Shown here: positions 14,979 through 22,749 of the stretch, piece by piece
Position numbering within the stretch: the first letter of the stretch is position 1
How the letters are laid out: each line of letters opens with the position of its first letter
Assembly: GCA_028818385.1 (NCBI GenBank)
Contig: JAPPNY010000069.1
Location: 1 to 27,609 of the forward strand
Reading direction: 5' to 3'
Source: Spirochaetaceae bacterium
Lineage (GTDB): Bacteria; Spirochaetota; Spirochaetia; SZUA-6; Bin103
DNA length: 27,609 nt
Translations under genes and position numbers: made by a program
The notes under the pieces: generated by a model
The model's input: only the letters and a program-made list of their open reading frames with translations
Told to the model about the DNA's origin: nothing
Database searches by the model: none

Positions 14979-17096
14979 CTAGGGCGGGTCGATCCAGTCG
15001 CCGATGGTGTTGATGGCCGTGGCGGTGTTGTTGAACAGGCTGATGATCGGGGCGACGCGTCCGATGCCTTCCAGCAGGCGCAGGATCACCTGGCGTTCGA
15101 CGATCAGGATGTCGCCCGTGCTCACGGGGGCGTCGAGCGCCGCGTGCCGCAGGCTGCGGCCGGCCTTGTCGACGAAATGGACCAGTCCCAGGTCGGCCTC
15201 GCGGGTGGGGCCGCCGGCGCGCAGCAGGTAGTCGCTGACGGTGAGGCCGTGCTGGAAGGGGATGATGCCGGGGCGGTTGACCTCGCCCAGCACGGTGACG
15301 AAGACCTCGGCGGCGGGGACGACGACCTGGTCGCGCGGCTGCAGGGGCAGGTCGCCGTGCAGGCCGTCGCCGTCCCAGAGCGCGGCGGCGTCGATCTCGA
15401 TGCGCTCGCCGGCGCGGAGGACGTAGGTGTCGGCGGCGCGCGCGAACGGGGTGGGGCCGCCGACGGCGTACAGGGCTTCGTAGACGGTCATGCCGGGATA
15501 GAACGGCAGGACCAGCCGGACCGGGATCGGCGCGGGCAGGCCGGTGCGGAGCTCCGCGGAGTTGGAGGGAAGGGCGGTGGGCAGGGTGATCGGCCCGTCG
15601 CCGTCGGCGGGCGTGCCGAAGACGGCCCCCTCGACGACGACCGCGGAGCCGGAGCCGTAGCTGGACAGCACGCGCACGACCGCGCTGTCGCGCAGCGTCA
15701 CCAGCATTCCCTCTTCGAAGGTGACCGCCATGGAGGTGTACTGCCCGTTCACGTCGGGCTGGCGGACCTGCATGCGCCGGCGGTTCGCGTACGGGGTGGG
15801 GCCGCCGGCCTGGTTCACCAGGTCCGCGACCGTGGCGCCGCGCAGCAGCTCGTACTCGCCCGGCAGCTCGATCGCCCCGGAGATGCTGACGGTCACCCGG
15901 TCGATCGGCACGACCACGCGGTCGTTGACGCGCAGCGGGATGTCCGGGCGGCTTCCGTCCCAGATCGCGGCGGCGTCGAAGGACAGCCGGTCCGCGTCGG
16001 CGCGGATGATGAAGCCGGCTCCTGCGGCGGCGTGCGGGGTCGGACCGCCGGCGGCGGCCATGGCCTGGCGCAGGGACAGGCCGCTCGAGTAGGGAATGGT
16101 CACCTCGACCGGGGTCTTCGGGATCGTGATCGGCGCGGTGCCGTCCTGCGCGCGGCCGTAGAAGGCGCCGGAGAGCACCACCGGGTCGGTGTGCCGGGTG
16201 GTGGAACGGACGATGATGGCGTCCTGGTGGCGGAGCGGGATGCGGTCGGCCCTGTCGATCGCGGCGGTCCTGCGGGCGAATGATCCCGCTCCGTCGTAGC
16301 CTGCGATCTCGATGTTGTCGGGGTCGGCGTCGGGCAGCAGCCCGCCGGCCCAGGCGACCAGGGCGGTGACCCCTTCGGAGGGCAGCAGCTCGTACGGGCC
16401 CGGATAACGGACCGCGCCGGCGATGGTGACCGTGGTCTCCGCCACCGGCACGAAGATCCGGTCGCTCGGACGGAGCAGGGGGTTGAAGTCGTCGCCGCCG
16501 ACCTCGAAATAGCGGGCCAGGTCGATGCGGCGCGAGGAGCCGTCGGCACGGGCCAGCTCGATGCGGCGGACGCTGCCATGCTCGTCCACCCCGCCGGCCA
16601 GCCGGATGGCGTCCTGCACGCGGTTGATGGCGTGCACGATCATGGTGCCCGGCGCGCGCACGGCGCCCCCCACGAACACCTCGAAGCGCGCCGGCAGGAC
16701 CAGCTCGAACTCGATGTAGTCGGCCGGGATCCTGCGCAGGGACTCCAGGACGGAGGCGCGCATGGCCGAGTATTCCTGCCCGTCGGTGTCCACGCTGCCC
16801 ACGTAGGGGACCTCCAGGAAGCCGTCGTCCTGCACGGTCAGGTCGAAGCGCGCCGTCTCCGGGATCGCGATCGTCAGGCGGTAGCGGTCGCCCGGCGTGA
16901 CGATGTAGCGCTGGGAGCTCAGCAGTGTGGCCAGCAACTGGGCGTCCGGGAGCGCCGCCGGCGCCGGGATGCGCTGACCGAACGCGACCACGCTGTCGCC
17001 CCCGTTGCCGGACTGCGCTCCGGCGCCGTCCTGGGCGGCCGCGTGCAGGACGGCCAGGCAGAGTATGAGAAGGAGGGCGAGAGCTCGTTTCATCAT
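14979..17096 (-). CDS. Polysaccharide export protein with six SLBB domains
   Basis: The 705-residue protein starts at ATG 17096, overlapping the Wzz-like gene's stop (ATGA). Residues 1-22 form a signal peptide (MMKRALALLLILCLAVLHAAAQ) without a convincing lipobox. A Poly_export domain follows (from YIVTPGDRYRL near 64 to about 135). Six SLBB-type beta-grasp repeats then start near 138, 222, 305, 402, 486 and 598, recognisable by GAVxxPG-like starts and AGGPTP-like turns. Wza-type exporters usually carry two or three SLBB domains, so this is an expanded version. It probably forms the periplasmic/outer-membrane conduit for the polymer made by the left-hand operon. The gene ends with tandem TAG codons. 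The long open frame upstream of 17096 lies antisense-like within the Wzz gene and is not coding. Confidence 0.88.
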   Translation of the reverse strand: MMKRALALLLILCLAVLHAAAQDGAGAQSGNGGDSVVAFGQRIPAPAALPDAQLLATLLSSQRYIVTPGDRYRLTIAIPETARFDLTVQDDGFLEVPYVGSVDTDGQEYSAMRASVLESLRRIPADYIEFELVLPARFEVFVGGAVRAPGTMIVHAINRVQDAIRLAGGVDEHGSVRRIELARADGSSRRIDLARYFEVGGDDFNPLLRPSDRIFVPVAETTVTIAGAVRYPGPYELLPSEGVTALVAWAGGLLPDADPDNIEIAGYDGAGSFARRTAAIDRADRIPLRHQDAIIVRSTTRHTDPVVLSGAFYGRAQDGTAPITIPKTPVEVTIPYSSGLSLRQAMAAAGGPTPHAAAGAGFIIRADADRLSFDAAAIWDGSRPDIPLRVNDRVVVPIDRVTVSISGAIELPGEYELLRGATVADLVNQAGGPTPYANRRRMQVRQPDVNGQYTSMAVTFEEGMLVTLRDSAVVRVLSSYGSGSAVVVEGAVFGTPADGDGPITLPTALPSNSAELRTGLPAPIPVRLVLPFYPGMTVYEALYAVGGPTPFARAADTYVLRAGERIEIDAAALWDGDGLHGDLPLQPRDQVVVPAAEVFVTVLGEVNRPGIIPFQHGLTVSDYLLRAGGPTREADLGLVHFVDKAGRSLRHAALDAPVSTGDILIVERQVILRLLEGIGRVAPIISLFNNTATAINTIGDWIDPP

Positions 17097-18394
17097 CTGG
17101 GTGGACCTGTTCTCTTCCGCCGGAAGCCGATCTCCCGGCGGATCTCGTCGAGCTGGCGGCGCTGCGCGGGATCGGACTCGGCGCGCTTGAAGCGCTCGAC
17201 CGTGAACGCGGCCAGGATCGAAGCCATGAAGGCGGCCAGGGTGCCGACGATGCAGATCAGGGCGCGGCCGGGGCGGCTCTTGCGGAGCGGCACCTCCACC
17301 GCCTCGACGATCTGGAAGGCCGACTCCCTGGCGTTCTCCTCGATGCGGGTGCTTTCGTACTGGGAGCGCAGGAAGGCGTAGATCGCATCGTGGACGCCCA
17401 GCTCCGTGGCCAGGTCCATGTAGCGGACCCCCAGCGCGGGCAGCTCCTGCAGCGGGATCGTGGAGTCCTGGAACTCGACGAAGCCGTGCTCGATCTCGCG
17501 GATGAGCGTGCGCAGCTTGTCGACCTGGCTCCGCAGCCGGACCACGGCGGCCGTGCTCTCGCCCAACAGCTCGATCTGGGAGTGGAGCTCGACCTCCTTG
17601 AGGTACAGCTCGGTCTTGAGGGCGGTCAGGTTCTCGATCGCCGCCTCCGACTGGAACGTGAGGTTGACCACGCCGAACTCCTGCTGGAACTCGGTGAGCG
17701 CGTCCTGCGCGTCGGTGCGGTCCTGCCGGACCTCGGCCAAGCGCTCCTCCAGGAAGCTCTTCCTGCGCCGCACCCGCTCGATCGTGAGCGCGTGCATCTT
17801 CTCGCGCAGCCGCTGCACGGCGAACTCCAGCCCGGCGGCGGCCTGTTCGGGGTAGTGGTGGTCGTAGGAGATCACCAGCAGGTCGGATTCGAACAGGTAC
17901 TCGGTATTCAGGCTCTCCGCGAGCCGTTCCCGCGCCAGCACGATGTCGTCGTTGCTGGACGCGTCGGTGACGAACCCCTGCTGCCGGGCGAGCGCGTCCA
18001 GAATCTCCCGGCCGGTGAGCAGCTCCTGCGCGCGGCTGGCGTCCGTGCTGGTCCCCGGCGCCAGCAGGCTGGAGAAGTCGGCCAGCCCGCCGGTGTCCGG
18101 AATCCGGCTGAGCAGGGTGGCGGCTCCCGCGCCGTAGTCCGGACCGTCGTCGGCGATGGACACCGTCACGCTGGCGGTGAACCAGGTGGGCAGCACGTTC
18201 CACGGCGACTCCGGGTCCATCGAGATGGCGGCGATGTTGTAGGCGAGCAGGACCACGGCCGCGATGCCGGTGGTGGCCACGATGAGGCGACGGCGGCGGA
18301 CCAGGACCAGGACCAGGTCGAGCACGGTGAAGGTGTCGTCCTGAACGGGGTCCGCGTCCGCCTGGGCAGACGGGGGCATCTGCGGGTCACTCAT
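17093..18394 (-). CDS. Wzz/GNVR-type chain-length determinant (polysaccharide co-polymerase)
   Basis: The 433-residue inner-membrane protein has TM1 at about 37-57 and TM2 near 380-400, with a long periplasmic region between. That region contains extended coiled-coil-prone segments (ERRVRRRKSFLEERLAEVRQ-like and LRSQVDKLRTLIREIE), the classic Wzz topology. A short basic C-terminal tail follows TM2, with no Walker motifs, so the tyrosine-kinase domain of Wzc/ExoP fusions is absent. It is expected to set polymer length and to dock with the SLBB exporter, whose gene overlaps it by 4 nt. ATG 18394 is preceded by AGGGG at good spacing and by a -10-like TATAAG. Confidence 0.87.
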   Translation of the reverse strand: MSDPQMPPSAQADADPVQDDTFTVLDLVLVLVRRRRLIVATTGIAAVVLLAYNIAAISMDPESPWNVLPTWFTASVTVSIADDGPDYGAGAATLLSRIPDTGGLADFSSLLAPGTSTDASRAQELLTGREILDALARQQGFVTDASSNDDIVLARERLAESLNTEYLFESDLLVISYDHHYPEQAAAGLEFAVQRLREKMHALTIERVRRRKSFLEERLAEVRQDRTDAQDALTEFQQEFGVVNLTFQSEAAIENLTALKTELYLKEVELHSQIELLGESTAAVVRLRSQVDKLRTLIREIEHGFVEFQDSTIPLQELPALGVRYMDLATELGVHDAIYAFLRSQYESTRIEENARESAFQIVEAVEVPLRKSRPGRALICIVGTLAAFMASILAAFTVERFKRAESDPAQRRQLDEIRREIGFRRKRTGPPR

Positions 18395-18402
18395 CGGTAC
18401 CC

Positions 18403-18408
18403 CTTATA
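18403..18408 (-). promoter_or_regulatory. -10-like TATAAG upstream of the Wzz-like gene
   Basis: On the minus strand TATAAG ends 8 nt before ATG 18394, overlapping the AAGGGG ribosome-binding sequence. It suggests that the Wzz/SLBB pair can be transcribed separately from the nucleotidyltransferase upstream. No clear -35 is visible. Confidence 0.35.
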
Positions 18409-18497
18409 GCGTCGGGTCATTGGCCGTTCGACTTGACGAACCGGCCGCCGGCGCAGCGCCGGATTGAAGCGCCGCCGACGGCCGTGCCGTGTAGCGG

Positions 18498-19454
18498 TCA
18501 GGAGGCCTGCGCGAAGCTCAGGGCGGGCAGGCGCGCCTCGGCGGCGCGGATCTTCTGCTCGGTCCCCAGGTCGGTCCAGTAGCCTTCGGCCAGCACGGCG
18601 ACCATGCGGCCGTCGGCGGCGACCCGCTCGTAGAGCGATTCGTACTTGACCGCGCCTTCATGGGCGGCGTAATCGAGCTCGCCGCGCTCCAGCGCCTGCG
18701 AGGTGCGCACGATCGCCTCGTCGAGGTAGCGGACGAACAGGCGGCGCGGGTTGGGGATGATCGAGAAGCCGGAGTTGATCGGCGTCCAGCGGCGGCCGGC
18801 GCGCTCCAGGAACGGGTTGCGCTCCTTCGGCGCCTTTTCCCGGAAGCCGCGCACCAGGCCGCTGGACTCGTCCAGGTCCAGGGCGCCGTAGTCGCCCGAC
18901 TCCTCCCACGGCACCAGCGCGGCGACGTCGATCACGCACTCGCCGGGGTCGATGCCGCACGCGGCGGCGCGCTCCAGCCCGTGCCGGTAGCAGCCATACA
19001 GATCAGCGTCGAGCAGGTTGTCGGCGTTGGCGTAGACGACCGGCCGCTCGGGCAGCCGGCCGGCGGCGTGCAGCTTGACGATCGGGGCGATGGTGCCGGC
19101 CGGCCGCTCCTCGATCAGGAGCTCGACCGGCAGGCCGCGGTAGGAGCCGCCGGCGGCCTGGAAGTGGTGCTGGAGCAGGTCGCCGCCCGTGCCGGCGGCC
19201 AGGATGATCCGCTCGATCCGCCGGCACGCCGCGTGCACGTCCAGATGCCACTCGATCATGGGCTTGACCGGTCCGGTGGGGCCGGCGCGCATCGACGCCA
19301 GCGCCTTGGGGCCGGCGGTCCCCCACGCGGAGGCCGGCAGGTGGGGGTGAGTGGCGCGCTCCAGGCGCTTGCGTCCTTCGGCCAGGCGAGTGCCCCTGCC
19401 GCCGGCCAGGGCGATCGACCAGAGAGTCTCCGCCGGCGTCGGCACCGCCGTCAC
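18498..19454 (-). CDS. Sugar-phosphate nucleotidyltransferase
   Basis: The 318-residue enzyme is of the NTP_transferase fold, which activates a sugar-1-phosphate to an NDP-sugar in the cytoplasm. The signature begins IALAGGRGTRL (14-24), but the expected PKAL follows only after about 20 extra residues, an enlarged signature loop. KPMIEWHLDVH, VVYANADNLLD, SGDYGALDLDE, PINSGFSII and GYWTDLGT follow in the order seen in mannose-1-P guanylyltransferase and glucose-1-P nucleotidyltransferases. The substrate cannot be fixed. GTG 19454 overlaps the M24 peptidase stop (GTGA), showing translational coupling. It lies 103 nt upstream of the Wzz-like gene, so a role in the same polysaccharide pathway is likely. 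Confidence 0.85.
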   Translation of the reverse strand: MTAVPTPAETLWSIALAGGRGTRLAEGRKRLERATHPHLPASAWGTAGPKALASMRAGPTGPVKPMIEWHLDVHAACRRIERIILAAGTGGDLLQHHFQAAGGSYRGLPVELLIEERPAGTIAPIVKLHAAGRLPERPVVYANADNLLDADLYGCYRHGLERAAACGIDPGECVIDVAALVPWEESGDYGALDLDESSGLVRGFREKAPKERNPFLERAGRRWTPINSGFSIIPNPRRLFVRYLDEAIVRTSQALERGELDYAAHEGAVKYESLYERVAADGRMVAVLAEGYWTDLGTEQKIRAAEARLPALSFAQAS

Positions 19455-20659
19455 GCCCCCGAGGAGATCGACAGGGGCTCGTCGCGCGGCTGGTCGGCGA
19501 GCGGCCGGCAGCCGCCGTCTTCGATGACGAAGGACTGCTCGCAGTGCACGGAGCTGACGTCGTCCGCCCAGACCGCGGACTCCAGGTTCAGCACCATGCC
19601 CGCCTCCAGCGGCAGGTCGGCCGGCCGGCTGACGAAGTCGTCCTCGATACGGAGGCCGGTGTCCGGAACGACGATCGGGTAGTCGCGTACCTCCAGGCCG
19701 ATGCCGTGACCGTGCGGGAAGCCGTCCAGGCCGGCCGCCGCCAGGGCGTGGCGCATCGCTTCCGCCGCCGCGGAGGCCGGCGTGCCGGAGGCCAGGTGCT
19801 CGACGCCTGCCCGGAGCACGTCGCGCACCGCGGCCTGCCGACGCCGGCAGGCATCGTCCGGAGGACCGAAGGCGATGGTGTGGCCGGTGTCCGAGAACCA
19901 GGAGCGCAGCCGGCAGCCGTGGTCGAAGTACATGGAGCCGCGCTCGGGCAGGCGGTAGTCCGCCTCGGTCGCCAGGCCTAAGCCGGTGGGGCTGCCGGAA
20001 AAGTGGTCGAGATCGGCGCCGTGCTCGGCCAGCTTCATCCGGTACAGGTCGGTGAGCTCGCGCCAGCTCGACCCCACGCTGGCCACGGCCAGGGTCTCCG
20101 CGGCGGCGTACTCCGCGGCCTCGGCGGCGCGCTGCAGCAGGGCGATCTGCGCTTCATCCTTCACCATGCGGCCGAGGCGCAGCAGGTTGGTGCAGTCGCC
20201 GGCCCGGCGGCCGCCGCCGACCAGCGCCTCCCACGTGCCGGCTGCCAGCGCCTCACGCTCGGCGCCGACGCGGGCCGCGGCGCCCAGCAGGTCCAGCAGG
20301 GCCTCGGTCCGCGTCGCGCGGCGCGGGCGGCCGAAGGCCTCGGCCACCTTCTCGAACCCGTCCGGCAGGTCGCGGGGGGCCGCCTCGTCCGATCCCCATA
20401 CGACGATCCGGTGGGCGCTGCTGTCCCCGGCGTTGGCAGCCATCTCGGCGGAGACCAGCAGGGTCACCTCGCCCTCGGACGTGAGGAGGACCAGCGCCTG
20501 CTGCAGGTCGGAGGAGGCGCCGGGACGCATCATGTATTCCCGGAACAGCGGATCGATCCAGTTGCGGTAGTCGGCCAGGTCGGCGAGCGCAGCCGGCGAG
20601 GCGCCGACCAGCACGTCCATCCCGGACGCGCGCATCTCTTCGAGCGTTCGCGCTACCAT
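19451..20659 (-). CDS. M24-family (Xaa-Pro type) metallopeptidase
   Basis: The 402-residue protein has a creatinase/prolidase-like N-terminal domain (to about 160) and a pita-bread catalytic domain. The five expected metal ligands can be placed: Asp246 (YFDHG), Asp257 (FSDTGHT), His318 (HGHGIGLE), Glu360 (VLNLES) and Glu374 (VHCEQSF). Members cleave Xaa-Pro bonds or related amides and are usually cytoplasmic. ATG 20659 gives a normal length; ATG 20635 is an internal alternative. Its start codon is only 6 nt from the divergent hydrolase start, within the palindrome CATCGGCCGATG. Coupling to a sugar nucleotidyltransferase is unexpected and may be only positional. Confidence 0.85.
   Translation of the reverse strand: MVARTLEEMRASGMDVLVGASPAALADLADYRNWIDPLFREYMMRPGASSDLQQALVLLTSEGEVTLLVSAEMAANAGDSSAHRIVVWGSDEAAPRDLPDGFEKVAEAFGRPRRATRTEALLDLLGAAARVGAEREALAAGTWEALVGGGRRAGDCTNLLRLGRMVKDEAQIALLQRAAEAAEYAAAETLAVASVGSSWRELTDLYRMKLAEHGADLDHFSGSPTGLGLATEADYRLPERGSMYFDHGCRLRSWFSDTGHTIAFGPPDDACRRRQAAVRDVLRAGVEHLASGTPASAAAEAMRHALAAAGLDGFPHGHGIGLEVRDYPIVVPDTGLRIEDDFVSRPADLPLEAGMVLNLESAVWADDVSSVHCEQSFVIEDGGCRPLADQPRDEPLSISSGA
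20654..20659 (+). promoter_or_regulatory. -10-like TACCAT for the hydrolase gene
   Basis: TACCAT ends 6 nt before ATG 20666, implying a leaderless transcript. Its last three bases are the complement of the M24 peptidase start codon. No good -35 was seen. Confidence 0.35.
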
Positions 20660-20668
20660 CGGCCGATG
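20657..20668. repeat. Palindrome CATCGGCCGATG containing two divergent start codons
   Basis: This perfect 12-bp palindrome contains the minus-strand ATG of the peptidase and the plus-strand ATG of the hydrolase at its two ends. There is no room for conventional leaders on both sides unless each gene's promoter lies inside the other gene. Confidence 0.7.
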
Positions 20669-21394
20669 CTCCTGATGCCGCGTCCGCTCACGCTGGGCGG
20701 CCTGGACTGCGTGTTGTTCGCGCCGCCCGAGGGCCGCGCGGAGGGACTGGGCGTGTTCTGCCACGGGTTCGGCGCGCCCGGCGACGACCTGGTGCCGCTG
20801 GGCGCGGAGATCCTTGCCGCTCCGGGGACGGAGTCGCTGGCGCTGCTGTTTCCGGCGGCGCCGCTGTCGCTGGCGGACGAGGGCATGCCGGGCGGGCGGG
20901 CGTGGTGGCCGCTGGACCTGAGCCGGCTTGCGACCGGCGCGCCGCTCGACGCCGGGGAGCTGTCGCGGCGGGTGCCGCCGGGCTCGGCGGAGGCCGCCGC
21001 GGCGCTGCGCGAGGCGGTCACCGGCTGCGCGGAGCGGCTGGGGCTGACGCCTGCGCGGGTGGTGCTGGGCGGCTTCTCGCAGGGGGCGATGGTGGCCTGC
21101 GAGTGCGCGTGCCGGTCGGGGGACGCCTGGGCCGGGCTCTGCCTGCTGTCGGGCGCGCCGCTGGACCTTGCCCGCTGGGGGCGGCAGGCACGGGGGCTGG
21201 CCGGGCGGCCGGTGCTGCAGACGCACGGGCGCATGGATCCGGTGCTGCCGTACGAGGGGGCGGAGATGGTGCGCGACACGCTGGCGGCGGCCGGCCTGCG
21301 GGTGGACTTCCGCCCGTTCATGGGCGGCCACACGATTCCGCCGGAGGCGCTGGGCGCGCTGCCGGGGTTCCTGCGGACCGCGGCCGGTCTCTGA
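20666..21394 (+). CDS. Alpha/beta hydrolase (carboxylesterase/phospholipase type)
   Basis: The 242-residue protein matches the Abhydrolase_2 (YpfH/carboxylesterase) family in length and motif order. It has an oxyanion region FCHGFGAPGDD near 31-41, the nucleophile elbow GGFSQGAM with Ser138, Asp191 in HGRMDPVLPY and His222 in GGHTIPPEAL. Such enzymes hydrolyse short-chain esters or lysophospholipids in the cytoplasm; the physiological substrate is unknown. ATG 20666 is chosen because the sequence further upstream in frame is antisense to the M24 peptidase. The gene converges on a small membrane-protein gene, with the 15-bp tandem repeat at the junction. Confidence 0.9.
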   Translation: MLLMPRPLTLGGLDCVLFAPPEGRAEGLGVFCHGFGAPGDDLVPLGAEILAAPGTESLALLFPAAPLSLADEGMPGGRAWWPLDLSRLATGAPLDAGELSRRVPPGSAEAAAALREAVTGCAERLGLTPARVVLGGFSQGAMVACECACRSGDAWAGLCLLSGAPLDLARWGRQARGLAGRPVLQTHGRMDPVLPYEGAEMVRDTLAAAGLRVDFRPFMGGHTIPPEALGALPGFLRTAAGL

Positions 21395-21395
21395 G

Positions 21396-21425
21396 TCAGT
21401 CGGAGGTCTGTCAGTCGGAGGTCTG
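21396..21425. repeat. Perfect 15-bp tandem repeat at a convergent gene junction
   Basis: TCAGTCGGAGGTCTG occurs twice head-to-tail (21396-21410 and 21411-21425). The second copy encodes the last residues (QTSD) and stop of the membrane protein on the minus strand, so a change in copy number would leave the protein intact. Confidence 0.9.
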
Positions 21426-21638
21426 GGGCTCGGCGGCCTGTGCCGCCGGCACGAACACGCGCACGACGCCCTGCACGATCGCGTCCAGCACGAACCAGGT
21501 GGCCAGGAAGGCCACGCACTCCAGCGCGAAGTTCCCGAACTTGTAGAACAGGGTGGCGGTCAGGAAGGCGACGCCCGCGACCGGGAGCTGGCGGGCCAGC
21601 AGGTGGCTGGCGCTGAGGGTTCGGATCAGTTGAAACAT
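21411..21638 (-). CDS. Small membrane protein, unknown function
   Basis: The 75-residue product begins MFQLIRTLSASHLLARQLP. Two hydrophobic stretches follow (about residues 20-32 and 38-62, including LECVAFLATWFVLDAIVQGV) and then a polar tail. It is predicted to be an inner-membrane hairpin protein. ATG 21638 has GAGG 7 nt upstream, a good ribosome-binding site, and the hydrophobic pattern supports coding; the longer open frame upstream in this reading frame is antisense to the aldo/keto reductase. I recognise no family. Confidence 0.65.
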   Translation of the reverse strand: MFQLIRTLSASHLLARQLPVAGVAFLTATLFYKFGNFALECVAFLATWFVLDAIVQGVVRVFVPAAQAAEPQTSD

Positions 21639-21704
21639 CGCTGCACCTCGGCGGGACGGTAGCCCGGAACGGCGGTCCGGCGCCAGCGTCGAGCGGAGCT
21701 GTGC

Positions 21705-21710
21705 TATCAT
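21705..21710 (+). promoter_or_regulatory. -10-like TATCAT for the aldo/keto reductase gene
   Basis: TATCAT ends 6 nt before GTG 21717, again a leaderless arrangement. No clear -35 was seen. It would drive the reductase and probably the transporter and transformylase genes behind it. Confidence 0.45.
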
Positions 21711-21716
21711 GCTACC

Positions 21717-22730
21717 GTGCTCCCGACCGAGCGCGTTCGCATTGGCAACACCGGCGTCACCGTCACCCGGATGGGACTGGGCGGCGCCCCGCTGGCCGCC
21801 CTGCGCACCAAGGCCGCCGACAAGGCCGCCGCGGGGGCGGTCGCCGCCGCGTGGGAGGCCGGCCTGCGCTACTTCGATACCGCCCCCCGTTACGGCAAGG
21901 GCCTGTCCGAGCAGCGGCTGGGAGAGGCCCTTTCGGGCCTGCCCCGCGACGAGTTGACCATCTCCACCAAGGTGGGTTTCCTGCTCGACCCGGCGAAGCC
22001 CGCGCGCACGGGGCGGGCCGACGTGGACGTGATCTGCGACTTCTCGCGCGACGGGGTGCTGCGCTCGCTGGAGGAAAGCTGCGCCCGGCTGCGCACCGAC
22101 CGGGTCGACATCGCCCTCATCCACGACCCGGACTGGGCGCCCGACGATCCGGAGGGCGACCCGGGGCGCGCCACCGGCGACCACTTCCGGGAGGTGATGG
22201 AAGGCGCCTATCCGGCCCTGGAGGAGTTGCGCGCCGCAGGCACCGTGGGCGCGGTCGGCCTGGGCATGAACCAGTGGCCGATGCTGCTGGAGTTCGCGCG
22301 CGCCGGCGACTTCGACTGCTTCATGCTGGCCGGCCGCTACACGCTGCTGGACCAGACCGCGCTGCCGGAGCTGTTGCCGGAGTGCGCGGAGCGCGGCATC
22401 TCCGTGATCATGGCCTCCGTGTTCAATTCCGGCATCCTGGCCACGGGGCCGGGTGGCGACGCGACGTTCAACTACGCCCCGGCCCCGGTGGAGATCAAGG
22501 AGCGGGCGCGCGGGCTGGAGGCGGTCTGCACCCGCCACGGGGTGGCGCTGACGGCCGCCGCGCTGCAGTTCCCGCTGGCCCATCCGGCCGTCGCGGCCGC
22601 CGCCGTGGGGGCGCGCGACGCCGCCGAGCTGCACGCCGACCTGGCGCACGCCGCCGCGGAGATGCCGCCGGCACTCTGGCGCGAGATCGGCCAGCGCGAG
22701 CTGATCGACCCCGCCGCCCCCACCCCGTAG
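21717..22730 (+). CDS. Aldo/keto reductase (aldose 1-dehydrogenase-like)
   Basis: The 337-residue (beta/alpha)8 enzyme has the full AKR catalytic tetrad: Asp54 (YFDTAP), Tyr59 (RYGKGLSE), Lys85 (ISTKVG) and His136 (LIHDPD). The overall layout, with the RYTLLDQTALPELLP segment and VFNSGILATG, resembles D-threo-aldose 1-dehydrogenase/L-fucose dehydrogenase-like members, which oxidise free sugars with NAD(P). The exact substrate is not certain. The start is GTG 21717, directly downstream of a -10 element. The transporter gene follows after 19 nt, so the two are probably co-transcribed and may share a substrate pathway. Confidence 0.9.
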   Translation: MLPTERVRIGNTGVTVTRMGLGGAPLAALRTKAADKAAAGAVAAAWEAGLRYFDTAPRYGKGLSEQRLGEALSGLPRDELTISTKVGFLLDPAKPARTGRADVDVICDFSRDGVLRSLEESCARLRTDRVDIALIHDPDWAPDDPEGDPGRATGDHFREVMEGAYPALEELRAAGTVGAVGLGMNQWPMLLEFARAGDFDCFMLAGRYTLLDQTALPELLPECAERGISVIMASVFNSGILATGPGGDATFNYAPAPVEIKERARGLEAVCTRHGVALTAAALQFPLAHPAVAAAAVGARDAAELHADLAHAAAEMPPALWREIGQRELIDPAAPTP

Positions 22731-22749
22731 CCGCCGCCGCGGAGTCCCG

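Noticed and set aside
17097..18203. Upstream extension of the SLBB protein to over 1000 residues
   Set aside because: The extra part is the Wzz-like gene read in another frame; the signal peptide at ATG 17096 marks the true start.
18448..18462. Inverted repeat CCGGCGC-A-GCGCCGG between the nucleotidyltransferase and Wzz-like genes as a terminator
   Set aside because: No T-run follows on either strand, and such GC-rich palindromes are expected by chance here.
20660..21331. Upstream extension of the M24 peptidase frame
   Set aside because: It is antisense to the alpha/beta hydrolase, and its translation is unlike any peptidase N-terminus.
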